From NCBI RefSeq assembly GCF_018139625.1, contig NZ_JAGSOH010000064.1:1-42599 (forward strand): a stretch of 42,599 nt of DNA, in the 5' to 3' direction. Both the position numbers and the translations under genes were made by a program. Below are positions 8,070 through 17,375 of the stretch, piece after piece. Each line of letters starts with the position of its first letter. Within the stretch, counting starts at the first letter, position 1. The notes beneath the pieces were generated by a model that saw only the letters and a list, made by a program, of their open reading frames with translations, did not search any database and was not told where the DNA came from. The DNA comes from Actinospica acidithermotolerans (GTDB lineage: Bacteria > Actinomycetota > Actinomycetes > Streptomycetales > Catenulisporaceae).

Positions 8070-10970
8070 ATGACCGTTCTCGAAGACAGACCGCGCCCGA
8101 AACCCCTGCTGACGGGCCATCAGGACGCGGACACCGGGGTCCTCCCGGTCATCCAGCCGGATCCGATCGCCGCGCCGCCCGGAGAGGTGGCGCCCTGGGC
8201 GCTGTGGCTGAGCCGGTTCGGGCTGCTCGCCGTCGCCGTGGTCATCGCGGTCGAACGGCCCGGGCCGTGGCTTCCCGCCGCGGCCTTCGCATTCGCCCTC
8301 GGCCTGGCCTGGACGGCCGGCTGGCGCGGGCGGCAGCTGCGCAACATCGCCTTCGCCCTGGCGGTCTTCACCAGCGGCGTCAACTACCTGTCGTGGCGCT
8401 TCACGGTCATCGCGATCGGCGGGCATCCGCTGCCGGGCTGGATCATCGGCATCCCGCTCTACCTCGCCGAGATGCACGCCGCGATCCACACGATGGGCCT
8501 GCACATCGGCCTGTGGCCGCGCAACCCCCCGGCCGAGCCCGAGGCCTTCTACGGCCGCCGGTTCGTGCCGGAGGACCGTCGCGTCGACCCCTTCAAGTAC
8601 CCGGTGTACGTGTTCGTGCCGACGGTGGACGAGGGCGAGGAGGTGCTGCGCCCGACGCTGACCGGCATCCTGGCGGCGCGCGCCGCGTACCTCGCCGAGC
8701 ATCCGTACACGGATATCACGGTCGTCGTATGCGACGACGGGTTCGTCGCGAAGAAGGACACGGTCCCGGAGATCTCGGACCTGTGCCGCGAGCTCGGCGT
8801 GCTGCACGTGGTGCGCGACGTCGGCGGCGGCGCGAAGGCGGGCAACATCAACAACGCGCGCACGGTCGTCGGCGCCGAGGGCGACGTGCTGCTGTGCATC
8901 TTCGACTGCGACCAGGTGCCGCGCGAGGACTTCTTCCTCAAGCTGATCCCGGGCTTCGACGACCCGGAGGTCGGCTGGGTGCAGTCCGGCCAGTTCTACG
9001 GCAACCGGAAGAACCCCGTCGCCCGCTGGGCCGACGACCAGCAGTCGCTGTTCTACCGGCTGCTGTGCCCCGGCAAGGCGGCGCACAACTCCGCGTTCAT
9101 CTGCGGCACCAACTTCCTGATGCGCGCCACGGCGATCGACTCCATCGGCGGCATCCCGACCGGCTCGATCACCGAGGACTTCGCCGCCTCCATCCGGATG
9201 GCCGCGAACTGGCGCTCGGTGTACTACACCGGCATCCTCGCCGTTGGCCTCGGCCCGCTGGACCTGGCGTCCTTCTTCAAGCAGCAGGACCGCTGGGCGC
9301 GCGGCACGCTCAACATCATGTGGGACCACTGGCGCGACCTGCTGCTGCCCGCGAAGAAGGGCGAGAAGGGCCTGACCGCCCAGCAGCGCGCGCACTACCT
9401 GCTGGCCACGACGCACTACTGGTGCGGGGTGCGCGACCTGATCTTCTGTATCGCGCCGATCGCGTTCGTGCTCACCGGCATCAGCGGCGTGCGCGGCGCG
9501 ACGGCCACCGACTTCCTGATGTACTTCGTGCCCTACTTCGCGCTCTCGATCGCGGGCTTCTGGCACGCCGCGTGGGACATCACGACGTGGCGCTGCATCA
9601 TCATCAACTACGGCTCGTTCCCGGTACTGCTGCAGGCGGCGTTTCGCGTCGTGATCGGCCGCAAGGGCGACTTCACGCTCACGCCGAAGAAGCGCGGCAC
9701 GATGTCGCCGTGGCGGACCGCGCAGCTTCACCTCATCGTCGTCGCGGGCTGCCTCGTCGCGCTGGTGAAGCTGGCGCTGAGCTCGGGCGGCACGGCGTAC
9801 TGGCTGGCCGGTTTCTGGCTGCTCTACCTGTGCATGATGTCCGGGATGCACATGATCCTCGTGGTCCTGGACACCCGCCAGGCCCGCAAGGAGCGGCGCG
9901 AGGCCGAACTGCACGGCGGACACGCGCCGGCCGAGGCGCTGATCCCGCGGCGTGACCCGCACCAGCGGAGGCACAAGGGGCGGCGACCGGCGCGCCGGCT
10001 GCCGAAGCCGCGCACGGCCGTCGCCGGGCTCGTGGTCGGCGGCGCGATGCTGTTCATCCTGGACACCAGCACGCTCGCCGCGCACTCCGACCCGCTGCAC
10101 CTGACCGCCGCCTCACTGCCCGCGCATCCGTACGTCGGCGTAGGCGCCCTGGCCACGCCCTACGGCGGCAGCGGCGTGAAGGCGATCGAGAAGCAGCTCG
10201 AGGTCACGTTCGGCACCACCGCGCGGACGCAGGAGATAGGAGACTCCTTCGACTACGGCTGGGCCGACTCGATCTCGTCGAACGGCGGCGTGCCGTGGCT
10301 CACGATCGTGTTCTCGCAGAACGGCAAGTCGACGCTGAACTCGGCGCTCACCGCGATCGCCAACGGCAGCGACGACGCCCAGATCAGCTCGTGGGCGCAG
10401 CAGATCACCGCGTACGGCAAGCCGCTGTACCTCACGGTCCTGCCGCAGGCCGACCGCAACTACGCGGCGAGCTCGGGCGTGGCCAACGGCGGCATCCCGC
10501 AGGACGTCTCGCGGGCGTGGACGCACATCAGGGCGCTGTTCACGGCGGCCGGCGCGAACAATGTCTCGTGGGTCTGGACGCCCGGCGACCCGGCCCACGA
10601 CCAGGCGTACACCCCGCCCGCGAGCCAGATCGACGCCGTGGCGCTGACGCTGGCCGAGTTCCCGAAGACGACCTGGGCGGACCCGGCGGCGCAGCTGGCC
10701 GCGGCGGCGGCGGCGCACCCCGGCAAGCAGCTGATGCTCCAGGTCTCGCTCGACGGCACCCCGGCCCAGCGCGTCGCGTGGCTGAAGAAGCTCCAGGCGG
10801 CGATCGCCGCGCGGCACGACGTGGCGGCGGTGGTCTACCAGGAGGCAGGCCCGGTGAGCGATCTGGCCGGCAAGGACGCCCAGCCGTGGGCGCTGACCGC
10901 GGACAAGCAGACCGTGGCCGAGTTCCAGCAGCTGGCGGCGGCGATGGCGAAGGTGGACAACGGTGGCTGA
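8070..10970 (+). CDS. cellulose-synthase-like GT2 fused to a GH26-like domain
   Basis: A 966-residue membrane protein predicted to polymerise a beta-glycan from a nucleotide sugar. About four N-terminal membrane segments (46-150) precede the GT2 domain, with D222-D223-G, D279-x-D281, T368-E-D370 and Q405-Q-D-R-W409, the complete processive-synthase set. About four more membrane segments run 455-600, then a basic linker and another membrane segment at 652-668 that should place the C-terminal domain outside. Residues 690-960 resemble the GH26 proteins elsewhere in the window (AGANNVSWVWTPGD against EGATNVIWIWDPND), but the catalytic motifs are replaced: LPQADRN where HEFNGN is expected, QVSLDGT where AETAVES is expected. 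It is probably a non-catalytic glycan-binding or guiding domain. ATG 8070 follows a GGGGA site. The next gene overlaps by 8 bp. The polymer is unknown. Confidence 0.88.
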   Translation: MTVLEDRPRPKPLLTGHQDADTGVLPVIQPDPIAAPPGEVAPWALWLSRFGLLAVAVVIAVERPGPWLPAAAFAFALGLAWTAGWRGRQLRNIAFALAVFTSGVNYLSWRFTVIAIGGHPLPGWIIGIPLYLAEMHAAIHTMGLHIGLWPRNPPAEPEAFYGRRFVPEDRRVDPFKYPVYVFVPTVDEGEEVLRPTLTGILAARAAYLAEHPYTDITVVVCDDGFVAKKDTVPEISDLCRELGVLHVVRDVGGGAKAGNINNARTVVGAEGDVLLCIFDCDQVPREDFFLKLIPGFDDPEVGWVQSGQFYGNRKNPVARWADDQQSLFYRLLCPGKAAHNSAFICGTNFLMRATAIDSIGGIPTGSITEDFAASIRMAANWRSVYYTGILAVGLGPLDLASFFKQQDRWARGTLNIMWDHWRDLLLPAKKGEKGLTAQQRAHYLLATTHYWCGVRDLIFCIAPIAFVLTGISGVRGATATDFLMYFVPYFALSIAGFWHAAWDITTWRCIIINYGSFPVLLQAAFRVVIGRKGDFTLTPKKRGTMSPWRTAQLHLIVVAGCLVALVKLALSSGGTAYWLAGFWLLYLCMMSGMHMILVVLDTRQARKERREAELHGGHAPAEALIPRRDPHQRRHKGRRPARRLPKPRTAVAGLVVGGAMLFILDTSTLAAHSDPLHLTAASLPAHPYVGVGALATPYGGSGVKAIEKQLEVTFGTTARTQEIGDSFDYGWADSISSNGGVPWLTIVFSQNGKSTLNSALTAIANGSDDAQISSWAQQITAYGKPLYLTVLPQADRNYAASSGVANGGIPQDVSRAWTHIRALFTAAGANNVSWVWTPGDPAHDQAYTPPASQIDAVALTLAEFPKTTWADPAAQLAAAAAAHPGKQLMLQVSLDGTPAQRVAWLKKLQAAIAARHDVAAVVYQEAGPVSDLAGKDAQPWALTADKQTVAEFQQLAAAMAKVDNGG

Positions 10971-12576
10971 TTCGCTGACGGTCATCCACACGGTCGACCC
11001 TGATTCGTACATCGGCCCGAGTCCGTGGGAGCGGTTCGCCGCGCACCGGGTGGGCCGCTGGCTGATCGGCCGGCTGCCGCTGCTCGCGGTGCTCGCGCTG
11101 CAGATCGCACTGGCGATCCGGCTGCACAACACCGCGTTCGAGGACGAGGCGCTGTATCTGTACGCCGGGCACCATGAGATCGCCTGGCTGCTGCACCACC
11201 AGGCCACGTACGACAACTACTCGACGTACTTCTCCGGCGCGCCGTTCCTCTACCCGGTCCTCGGCGCCGCCGCCGACGGCCTGTTCGGGCTCGAGGGAGC
11301 GCGCGCACTGAGCCTGATCTTCATGCTCGGCGCGACGTGCTGCGTGTGGGGCGTGACCAGGCGGCTCTACGGACGCCCGGCGGCGGCCTGCGCGGCGGCG
11401 CTGTTCGCCGTCGCCGCGCCGACGCTCTTCCTGAGCAGGCTCGCCACGTACGACCCGATGTCGCTGTTCCTGCTCGCGTTCGCGCTCTGGATCGTCGTCG
11501 CGACCGCACGCGGAATGGCGCCGCTGGTGCTGCTCGCCGTGCCCCCGGCGGTGCTCGCGGTCGGCACCAAGTACGCGGGTCTGCTGTTCATCCCGACCAT
11601 CGCGCTCGTAGCGGTGTTCGTCGGCAGGTACGGCGGCCGCGTCAAGGGCACCGGTGAGGCGAGGCGCCGCGGCTGGCTCGCCTCGATCGGCCGAGGGCTG
11701 CTGTTCACGGGCTCGTTCGGAGTACTCGTATACGGCTGGCTCAAGCTGCTCGGCCACTCGTACGTCGCGGGCATCACGTCCACGACCACGAACCGCGCCA
11801 GCGGCGGCGACTCGCTCGGCTACATACTCAAACTGGCCGCCGAGCTGGGCGCGGGCGTCGCGATTCTCGCCTTCGCCGGCGTCTACGTGGACGCGAGACT
11901 GGCCCGGAGGAACGGCGAGAGCCGCGCGGCCGTCCTGGTCCGTATCCTGCTCAGCAGCGCGCTGGCGTTCACCGCGTTGCTGGCCCCCGCGTACCAGGTG
12001 CACCTGCACACGGCCACGTCCCTGCAGAAGCACGTCGGCTTCGGCCTGCTGTTCGCGGCGCCCGTCGCCGGGGTCGCCCTCGCGGGCCTGCTGCGCATCG
12101 GCGCCCGCGACCCGCGTCGACTCTTCGCGGGCCTGATGGTCTGCCTCGCCCTGACCTGGGCCGCGATCGTGCAGTCGACGCAGCTCTACGCCGGCTGGCC
12201 CAACTCCAGCCAGATGGTCGCCGACCTCAAGACCCAGGTGCGGCCGGTCACCGACCGCATCCTCGCCGAGGAGGACGAGGTCCCGCGCTACTACCTCGAC
12301 GACCTGACCGAGCCGTACCAGTGGTACAGCACCTTCTCGTTCACGTACACGACCAAGAAGGGCCAGGTGCTCTCCGGCATCCCCGCCTACGAGCAGGCCA
12401 TCGCCGACCAGTACTTCGGCCTCATCGTGCTGCGCTTCGGCCCGACGGCCGGCGTCGACAACACGATCGACGGCGACCTGATGGCCCAGAAGGGCTACAA
12501 GCTGATCGCGAAGGTCAAGGACAGCGACGAGTACGGCACCGGGTACTACTGGATCTGGCGCTCGGACAGCTCCTGA
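10963..12576 (+). CDS. PMT/ArnT-type membrane glycosyltransferase
   Basis: A 537-residue polytopic protein of the GT-C fold, family 39/83-like, expected to use a polyprenyl-phosphate sugar donor on the outer face of the membrane. The conserved acidic pair after the first helix is at E60-D61-E62 (AFEDEALYLYAGH). About ten or more hydrophobic segments follow, then a soluble C-terminal region from about residue 420. It is a close paralogue of the protein at 26885-28960, sharing LYLY-GH, YFSGAP-LYP, TLFL-LATYD and HLHTA-SLQKHVGFGL. GTG 10963 overlaps the previous gene by 8 bp, so translation is coupled. It may glycosylate the polymer or an acceptor. A hairpin terminator follows. Confidence 0.85.
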   Translation: MADSLTVIHTVDPDSYIGPSPWERFAAHRVGRWLIGRLPLLAVLALQIALAIRLHNTAFEDEALYLYAGHHEIAWLLHHQATYDNYSTYFSGAPFLYPVLGAAADGLFGLEGARALSLIFMLGATCCVWGVTRRLYGRPAAACAAALFAVAAPTLFLSRLATYDPMSLFLLAFALWIVVATARGMAPLVLLAVPPAVLAVGTKYAGLLFIPTIALVAVFVGRYGGRVKGTGEARRRGWLASIGRGLLFTGSFGVLVYGWLKLLGHSYVAGITSTTTNRASGGDSLGYILKLAAELGAGVAILAFAGVYVDARLARRNGESRAAVLVRILLSSALAFTALLAPAYQVHLHTATSLQKHVGFGLLFAAPVAGVALAGLLRIGARDPRRLFAGLMVCLALTWAAIVQSTQLYAGWPNSSQMVADLKTQVRPVTDRILAEEDEVPRYYLDDLTEPYQWYSTFSFTYTTKKGQVLSGIPAYEQAIADQYFGLIVLRFGPTAGVDNTIDGDLMAQKGYKLIAKVKDSDEYGTGYYWIWRSDSS

Positions 12577-12601
12577 CCGGCACCTCTCCGCCTGATGCGC
12601 C

Positions 12602-12638
12602 GGGGCGGGCGGGCGGCCGGAAGCCGCCTGCCCGCCCC
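12602..12638 (+). terminator. hairpin terminator after the first glycan module
   Basis: Arms of 16 bp, GGGGCGGGCGGGCGGC and GCCGCCTGCCCGCCCC, with one G-U pair and a CGGAA loop, start 26 bp after the stop codon. No long T tract follows, as is common in high-GC actinobacteria. It separates the GT2-PMT pair from the glucanase gene. Confidence 0.75.
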
Positions 12639-12665
12639 TCGCCGTACCGGAACCCGGCGAACCGC

Positions 12666-12694
12666 TTGACAGCCGTGTTACGCGGCCGTAAACA
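12666..12694 (+). promoter_or_regulatory. sigma-70-type promoter of the GH16 glucanase gene
   Basis: A perfect -35 TTGACA (12666-12671), a 17-bp spacer, and a -10 TAAACA (12689-12694). The start site should fall around 12700, on or beside the palindrome below, leaving an untranslated leader of roughly 80 nt. Confidence 0.7.
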
Positions 12695-12705
12695 GTTCCC
12701 TGATT

Positions 12706-12719
12706 GGAGAGCGCTCTCC
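12706..12719. promoter_or_regulatory. LacI-family-type operator, GGAGAGCGCTCTCC
   Basis: A perfect 14-bp palindrome with the central CG typical of LacI-family operators. It resembles, but is not identical to, the CebR cello-oligosaccharide operator of Streptomyces (TGGGAGCGCTCCCA). Lying just after the -10, it could block transcription of the glucanase until an oligosaccharide inducer is present. No LacI regulator is encoded in the window. Confidence 0.6.
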
Positions 12720-12782
12720 CGATCCGCGCCACGCTCCGTCCGCACGCTCACACCGCGCGCTGCGCTGAAAGGGAACTCCAGC

Positions 12783-14936
12783 ATGCCCGCACACTTCCGC
12801 GCCTTACTGACCAGCGCGGCCCTGCTCGCCGGGAGTCTGACCGGCGCCGCGGCCGCGGCCCTCGCCCTCGCACCGGCCGCCTCGGCCGCCGCCGTGCCGC
12901 CCGCGCCCGCCGGGTGGACCACGGTGTTCAGCGACGACTTCGCCGGGGCGGCCGGGACCGCGCCCTCGGCGCAGAACTGGTTCTACGACATCGGGACCGG
13001 CTACGGGACCGGCGAGACCGAGCAGACGACGAGCTCGACCGGCAACGTGTACGTGGACGGCAACGGGCATCTCGTGCTCAAGGCCGTCGACAGCGGCGGA
13101 ACGTGGACGTCCGCGCGGATCGAGAGCACCCGCGACGACTTCCAGGCGCCGGCCGGCGGCGAGCTCGAGATGACCGCGTCGATCGAGCAGCCGAATCCGG
13201 CGAACGGGCTCGGCTACTGGCCCGCCTTCTGGGCGCTCGGCTCGCCGATGCGCACCGGCGGCGGCTGGCCGACGTCCGGCGAGATCGACATGATGGAGGA
13301 CGTCAACGGCCTGAACGAAGCCTCGCAGACGCTGCACGACGCCGCCGGAAGCAGCGGGCACGCGCTGATGTCTTGCCCTGATACGAGCTCGTCCTGCCAG
13401 AGCGGCTACCACACCTACTCGGTCATCCTGAACCGCCAGAACACCAGCGCCGAGACGCTCGAATTCCTGATGGACGGCACGGTGGAGAGCACCATCACCG
13501 AGGCCTCCGTCGGCACGACGGCGTGGCAGGAGGCCGTCGACCACGGCTTCTTCATCATCTTCGACCTGGCGATGGGCGGGAACTACCCGAACGGCGTCTA
13601 CGGCTCGACCACCCCGACCTCGGCCACGACCTCCGGCGCGGCGATGAGCGTGGGCTACGTCGCGGTCTACGAGGAGGGCGGCAACTCGACGCCCACCGGC
13701 ACGGCCACCGCCACCGGCGCGCTCACCGGCATCAACGGCCTGTGCGCGGCCGACCAGGGCGCGCTGAACACCGAAGGCAACCCGATGGTGCTCGCCGCCT
13801 GCGACGGAGACCCCGGCGAGCAGTGGTCGCCGTACTCGGACGGCACGGTTCGCGTCCAGGGCGGCTGCCTCGACGTGGTCAGCGCGGGAACGACATCGGG
13901 CACCGACGTCGACTGGTATCCGTGCAACGCCTCGAACGCGCAGAACTGGACCTACGAATCCAACGGCGAGCTCGTCAATCCGAACTCGGGGCTCTGCCTC
14001 ACCGATCCGGGCGGCAACACGGGTTCGAGACTTGACATCGAGACCTGCGCCGATACCGCCCAGCAGCAGTGGAAACTGCCCACCGGCACCTCCACCGGAG
14101 GCGGCTCGGGAACGATGACGGTCACCGCCTCGCAGTACGCCGCGCAGAATTCGACCGGCACCGAGGCGACCTCCGACACCGGCGGCGGCAACGACGTCGG
14201 CTGGATCAACTCGGCGAGCTGGCTGGAGTACACCAACGTCGACTTCGGGTCCGGATACAGCGGCGTCGAGGTGCGCGACGCCTCGGCGGTCACCGGCACC
14301 GCCATCGGCTCCATCCAGTTCCGGCTCGACTCCGAGACCGCGACACCGTTCGCGACCGTGAACGTGAACGGAACCGGCGGCTGGCAGACGTGGGTGACCA
14401 GCGCTGATACGGCATCGTCGCCGACACCGACCGGCACGCACACGCTCTACGTCACTTTCACGACGTCGACCGGCGGCAACTTCGTCAACGTCAACTGGTT
14501 CGAGTTCACCGGCGGCAGCACGAGCGCCGCGAGCCCGGTGACGGTGACGGCCTCGCAGTACGCCGCGCAGAATTCGACCGGCACCGAGGCGACCTCCGAC
14601 ACCGGCGGCGGCAACGACGTCGGCTGGATCAACTCGGCGAGCTGGCTGGAGTACACCAACGTCGACTTCGGCAGCGGCCTGTCCGGCAACGTCGCGGCGC
14701 GCATCGCCTCAGCCGCCACCGGCACGAACATCGGCACGGTCCAGTTCCGCCTGGACTCCCTGACGGCCACCCCGTTCGCGACGGTGAACGTCAGCGGCAC
14801 CGGCGGCTGGCAGACCTGGGTCACCGCGACCGGCACGGCGAGCCCGATCCCGAGCGGCACGCACACGCTCTACGTCACCTTCACGACGTCGACGACCGGC
14901 AACTTCGTCAACGTCAACTGGTTCAAGTTCAGCTAG
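12783..14936 (+). CDS. secreted GH16 endo-beta-glucanase with ricin-type lectin and two CBM6 domains
   Basis: Predicted extracellular endo-beta-1,3 (or 1,3-1,4) glucanase of 717 residues. Residues 1-36 form a Sec signal peptide ending near AASA/A. The GH16 domain (about 45-300) carries the signature GEIDMMED, with E167 nucleophile, D169 and E172 acid/base. Residues 312-432 form a ricin-B/CBM13 domain with three repeats and the motifs EQW, QNW, QQW. Two CBM6-like domains follow (about 445-576 and 585-717), joined by short Ser/Thr/Gly linkers. The reading frame is open farther upstream, but ATG 12783 is chosen because it starts the signal peptide and lies beyond the promoter and operator. It has its own regulation separate from the GT2 genes, and may remodel the endogenous polymer or digest external beta-glucan. 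Confidence 0.93.
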   Translation: MPAHFRALLTSAALLAGSLTGAAAAALALAPAASAAAVPPAPAGWTTVFSDDFAGAAGTAPSAQNWFYDIGTGYGTGETEQTTSSTGNVYVDGNGHLVLKAVDSGGTWTSARIESTRDDFQAPAGGELEMTASIEQPNPANGLGYWPAFWALGSPMRTGGGWPTSGEIDMMEDVNGLNEASQTLHDAAGSSGHALMSCPDTSSSCQSGYHTYSVILNRQNTSAETLEFLMDGTVESTITEASVGTTAWQEAVDHGFFIIFDLAMGGNYPNGVYGSTTPTSATTSGAAMSVGYVAVYEEGGNSTPTGTATATGALTGINGLCAADQGALNTEGNPMVLAACDGDPGEQWSPYSDGTVRVQGGCLDVVSAGTTSGTDVDWYPCNASNAQNWTYESNGELVNPNSGLCLTDPGGNTGSRLDIETCADTAQQQWKLPTGTSTGGGSGTMTVTASQYAAQNSTGTEATSDTGGGNDVGWINSASWLEYTNVDFGSGYSGVEVRDASAVTGTAIGSIQFRLDSETATPFATVNVNGTGGWQTWVTSADTASSPTPTGTHTLYVTFTTSTGGNFVNVNWFEFTGGSTSAASPVTVTASQYAAQNSTGTEATSDTGGGNDVGWINSASWLEYTNVDFGSGLSGNVAARIASAATGTNIGTVQFRLDSLTATPFATVNVSGTGGWQTWVTATGTASPIPSGTHTLYVTFTTSTTGNFVNVNWFKFS
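14127..14671 (+). repeat. 122-bp identical direct repeat in the two CBM6 domains
   Basis: Bases 14127-14248 and 14550-14671 are identical over 122 bp, offset by 423 bp (141 codons). Outside this block the two CBM6 domains differ at many positions. This suggests a tandem domain duplication followed by local gene conversion. Confidence 0.9.
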
Positions 14937-14959
14937 GCCGGAGGGCGAAGCCGGAAACG

Positions 14960-15004
14960 GCGCCGGCCTCTGACACGCCCCACGTACGTGTCAGAGGCCG
15001 GCGC
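14960..15004. terminator. strong bidirectional terminator between convergent genes
   Basis: A perfect 18-bp stem, GCGCCGGCCTCTGACACG with its complement at 14987-15004, closes a 9-nt loop. It lies in the 81-bp gap between the glucanase gene (plus) and the permease gene (minus), and should end both transcripts. Confidence 0.85.
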
Positions 15005-15017
15005 AGGTGCGACGCCG

Positions 15018-17375
15018 CTATTCGAACCGGGCGCTGTCGGATCGGGTGATCCGGCCGAGGAACGGAAGCGTGCCGCTGATCAGGGCGAATGCGGCGAGTA
15101 GGCCGATGCCCATGGTCAGGTAGTAGGAGCCGGAGGGCGTGGGGACCGGGGTTCCCTTCGGGGCTACCTTGACCGCGGCGACCACGGCGAGGCCGTAGCC
15201 CGTCGCGATCGCGAGGACCGTGGCAGCGGACAGGGGGAGCAGGGCTTCGAGCAGGACGACCTTGTACAGCGCGCGGGTCGGCGTGCCGGTCAGCCTGAGG
15301 AGGGTGAAGGGGCGCTTGCGCTCGACGAGGCTGCCGCCAGCGGCCACGGCGAGGCTGCATCCGGCGACCAGCAGCGTGAGCACGATCGCGATGTTCGTGA
15401 TGCGCTGGACGATGGAGGCGACCGACGCCCTGGCCTGCACAGCCTCGCCGAAGGTGCGCGGGGCGATGCCGGACTGCGAGAGCGGGGTGTGCGTCACCAG
15501 GAACGTGCGCACGACCTCCAGCGTCGTCGCGTTGTCGACCTTGACGAGCACGCCGCGCAGGTACAGGCCGCTGAAGTCCGCCTTCGCCGCCGGATTGCCG
15601 GGAGCGGCGATCGGCTCGGTGGAGTCTCGCGGGTTGTCGCTGGTCAGGTTGCTGGTGTCGGCTTCGATCGCGGGGTCGCCGGCGGCGCACGAGCCGAGCG
15701 CGGGCATCTGCGCGAGGGCCGCGCAGCTCACCACGGCGTCGTAGGACGCTGAGCGGTGAGGCGCCGGGCGCGGTCCGGAGCCGTTCTTTCCGCCGCCCAT
15801 CGGCGGGGTCGCGGTCGCGTCCTTGGACAGCGAGTAGTACGGCATGACCTCGACGCCGCGCATCGCCTCCAACTGCCGCACGAGCGCCGCACCGGTCGCG
15901 GGCTCCAGGCCGAGCATCCCGGACGTCGTGGTAGCGGTCTTATTCGGGTCGCCGCCTGTGCAGTTGACGTTGTCGCCGCAGACGGGGGAGTAGGGGAACG
16001 TGTCGAGCAGGACGTTCGAGAGCGCCGTCGCGGACGGCGTCGCGTTCGTCTCGTTGAGCGTCGGCATGAGTCCGCCGAGCATCGAGCCGAGGAAGACGGC
16101 CAGCACCAGGCCGCTGACGGCGCGGAAGGAGGCCTTCGGTGCGTCCGCCAGCCGTCGGGCCGCGAGCAGCGAGGGCGCGCTGCCGGTGTAACGCGCCATC
16201 AGCCTTGCCGCCACGAAGGTCAGCCACGGCCCGGCGATGACGAGCCCGATCATGGCCAGCAGCAGGCCGGGGTATACGCCGGGGCCGATCTCCTGACTGT
16301 TCGTCGTCGCGATGCCGTAGCCGTAGAGCGCGATGCCGACCAGCAGCGGCAGGACCCGCAGGAAGCTGGGCTTCGGGGGCGTCTGCCGCCGCGTGACGCC
16401 GAGCGGCGAGATACGGATGCGGCGCAGCGAGATCAGCGAGGCGATCGTCGATGCGAGCGGCACGCACACCAGCAGCGCGAGGTAGCCGAGCGCGGTCGGG
16501 GTGACGGCGTACGAGAAATACTTGCTGCCGAACAGTGCCGCGTCCGCCAGCAAGGGCCGGAACAGCACGAACAGCAGCATCCCGAACAGTGTGCCGGCCA
16601 GTGCGCTGACACTCGCGTCGACCGACGAGATCACGGCGATCTGCCGGTTCGTCGCGCCGACCAGGCGCAGCGCCGCGTAGCGCTCCTCCCGGCGGGTGGC
16701 GGCCAGCCGCGTGGCCATGCCGATCAGGATGAGGATCGGCAGCACGAACGCGACCGCGCCGACCGCGAATGCGTAGCGGAAGTAGTTCGTCCACACGCTG
16801 GTCTGCGCGCCGCCCGCGATCGTCGAGACCTGGATCGTGGACGGCCGCACGGCCAGCTCCGACGGGCTGTAGCCGACGTAGACGACGAGGTCGTCCGGGC
16901 CGGTCAGGGCTCTGTCGCCGACGATGCCCGCCTGCGTGCCCGGGAACCGCTCGCCCAGCTCGTCGCGCGGGGTGGAGGCGAGCAGGGCCGCCAGCGCGGG
17001 CGACGCGTAGTACTGGCCGGCGTGCGGCAGTGCGCCGATCCCCGGCGGGAGCGGGGCGCCCGGGCCGAGGGCGGCGAGGTCGAGCTCGTCGATGGTCCGG
17101 CCCCGGAAGACCGTCTCGCGGTAGTTCCACAGCTCGCTGTGCGCGTTCGGGCCGGAGGCGGAGTACGAGTACGAGTACGACGAGCCTCCCGTGACCGTCG
17201 TGCCCACCGTGCTCTGCCAGCGCGGCTGATTGTTGGTGTACTCGAAGGCGTGGAAGTCGGCCAGCACGGCCAGCAGGATGGCGACGCCCGCCGCGACCGC
17301 GGCCATGGTCACCAGGAGGCGGGTGAGCGCCTCCTTGCCGCTGCGCAGTGTGAGGCGCAGACCGAGGCGGTACAT
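15018..17375 (-). CDS. FtsX-type ABC transporter permease
   Basis: A 785-residue membrane protein of the MacB/FtsX class. A first membrane segment (about 18-40) is followed by a long extracytoplasmic domain rich in Ser, Thr and Gly. Then comes an FtsX core containing ATRLAATRREERYAALRLVGAT, and a second FtsX core near the C-terminus (SLVERKRPFTLLRLTGTPTRAL). The repeated layout is the usual ten-helix export permease. The reading frame is open farther upstream, but ATG 17375 is chosen because it begins MYRLGLRLTLRSGKEAL and its A is shared with the TGA of the ATPase gene (TGATG). With the ATPase it probably exports or resists a lipid- or peptide-like compound. Confidence 0.88.
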   Translation of the reverse strand: MYRLGLRLTLRSGKEALTRLLVTMAAVAAGVAILLAVLADFHAFEYTNNQPRWQSTVGTTVTGGSSYSYSYSASGPNAHSELWNYRETVFRGRTIDELDLAALGPGAPLPPGIGALPHAGQYYASPALAALLASTPRDELGERFPGTQAGIVGDRALTGPDDLVVYVGYSPSELAVRPSTIQVSTIAGGAQTSVWTNYFRYAFAVGAVAFVLPILILIGMATRLAATRREERYAALRLVGATNRQIAVISSVDASVSALAGTLFGMLLFVLFRPLLADAALFGSKYFSYAVTPTALGYLALLVCVPLASTIASLISLRRIRISPLGVTRRQTPPKPSFLRVLPLLVGIALYGYGIATTNSQEIGPGVYPGLLLAMIGLVIAGPWLTFVAARLMARYTGSAPSLLAARRLADAPKASFRAVSGLVLAVFLGSMLGGLMPTLNETNATPSATALSNVLLDTFPYSPVCGDNVNCTGGDPNKTATTTSGMLGLEPATGAALVRQLEAMRGVEVMPYYSLSKDATATPPMGGGKNGSGPRPAPHRSASYDAVVSCAALAQMPALGSCAAGDPAIEADTSNLTSDNPRDSTEPIAAPGNPAAKADFSGLYLRGVLVKVDNATTLEVVRTFLVTHTPLSQSGIAPRTFGEAVQARASVASIVQRITNIAIVLTLLVAGCSLAVAAGGSLVERKRPFTLLRLTGTPTRALYKVVLLEALLPLSAATVLAIATGYGLAVVAAVKVAPKGTPVPTPSGSYYLTMGIGLLAAFALISGTLPFLGRITRSDSARFE

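Noticed and set aside
12321-12782. An upstream extension of the glucanase frame
   Set aside because: It crosses the PMT gene in another frame, the terminator, the promoter and the operator; a signal peptide starts at 12783.
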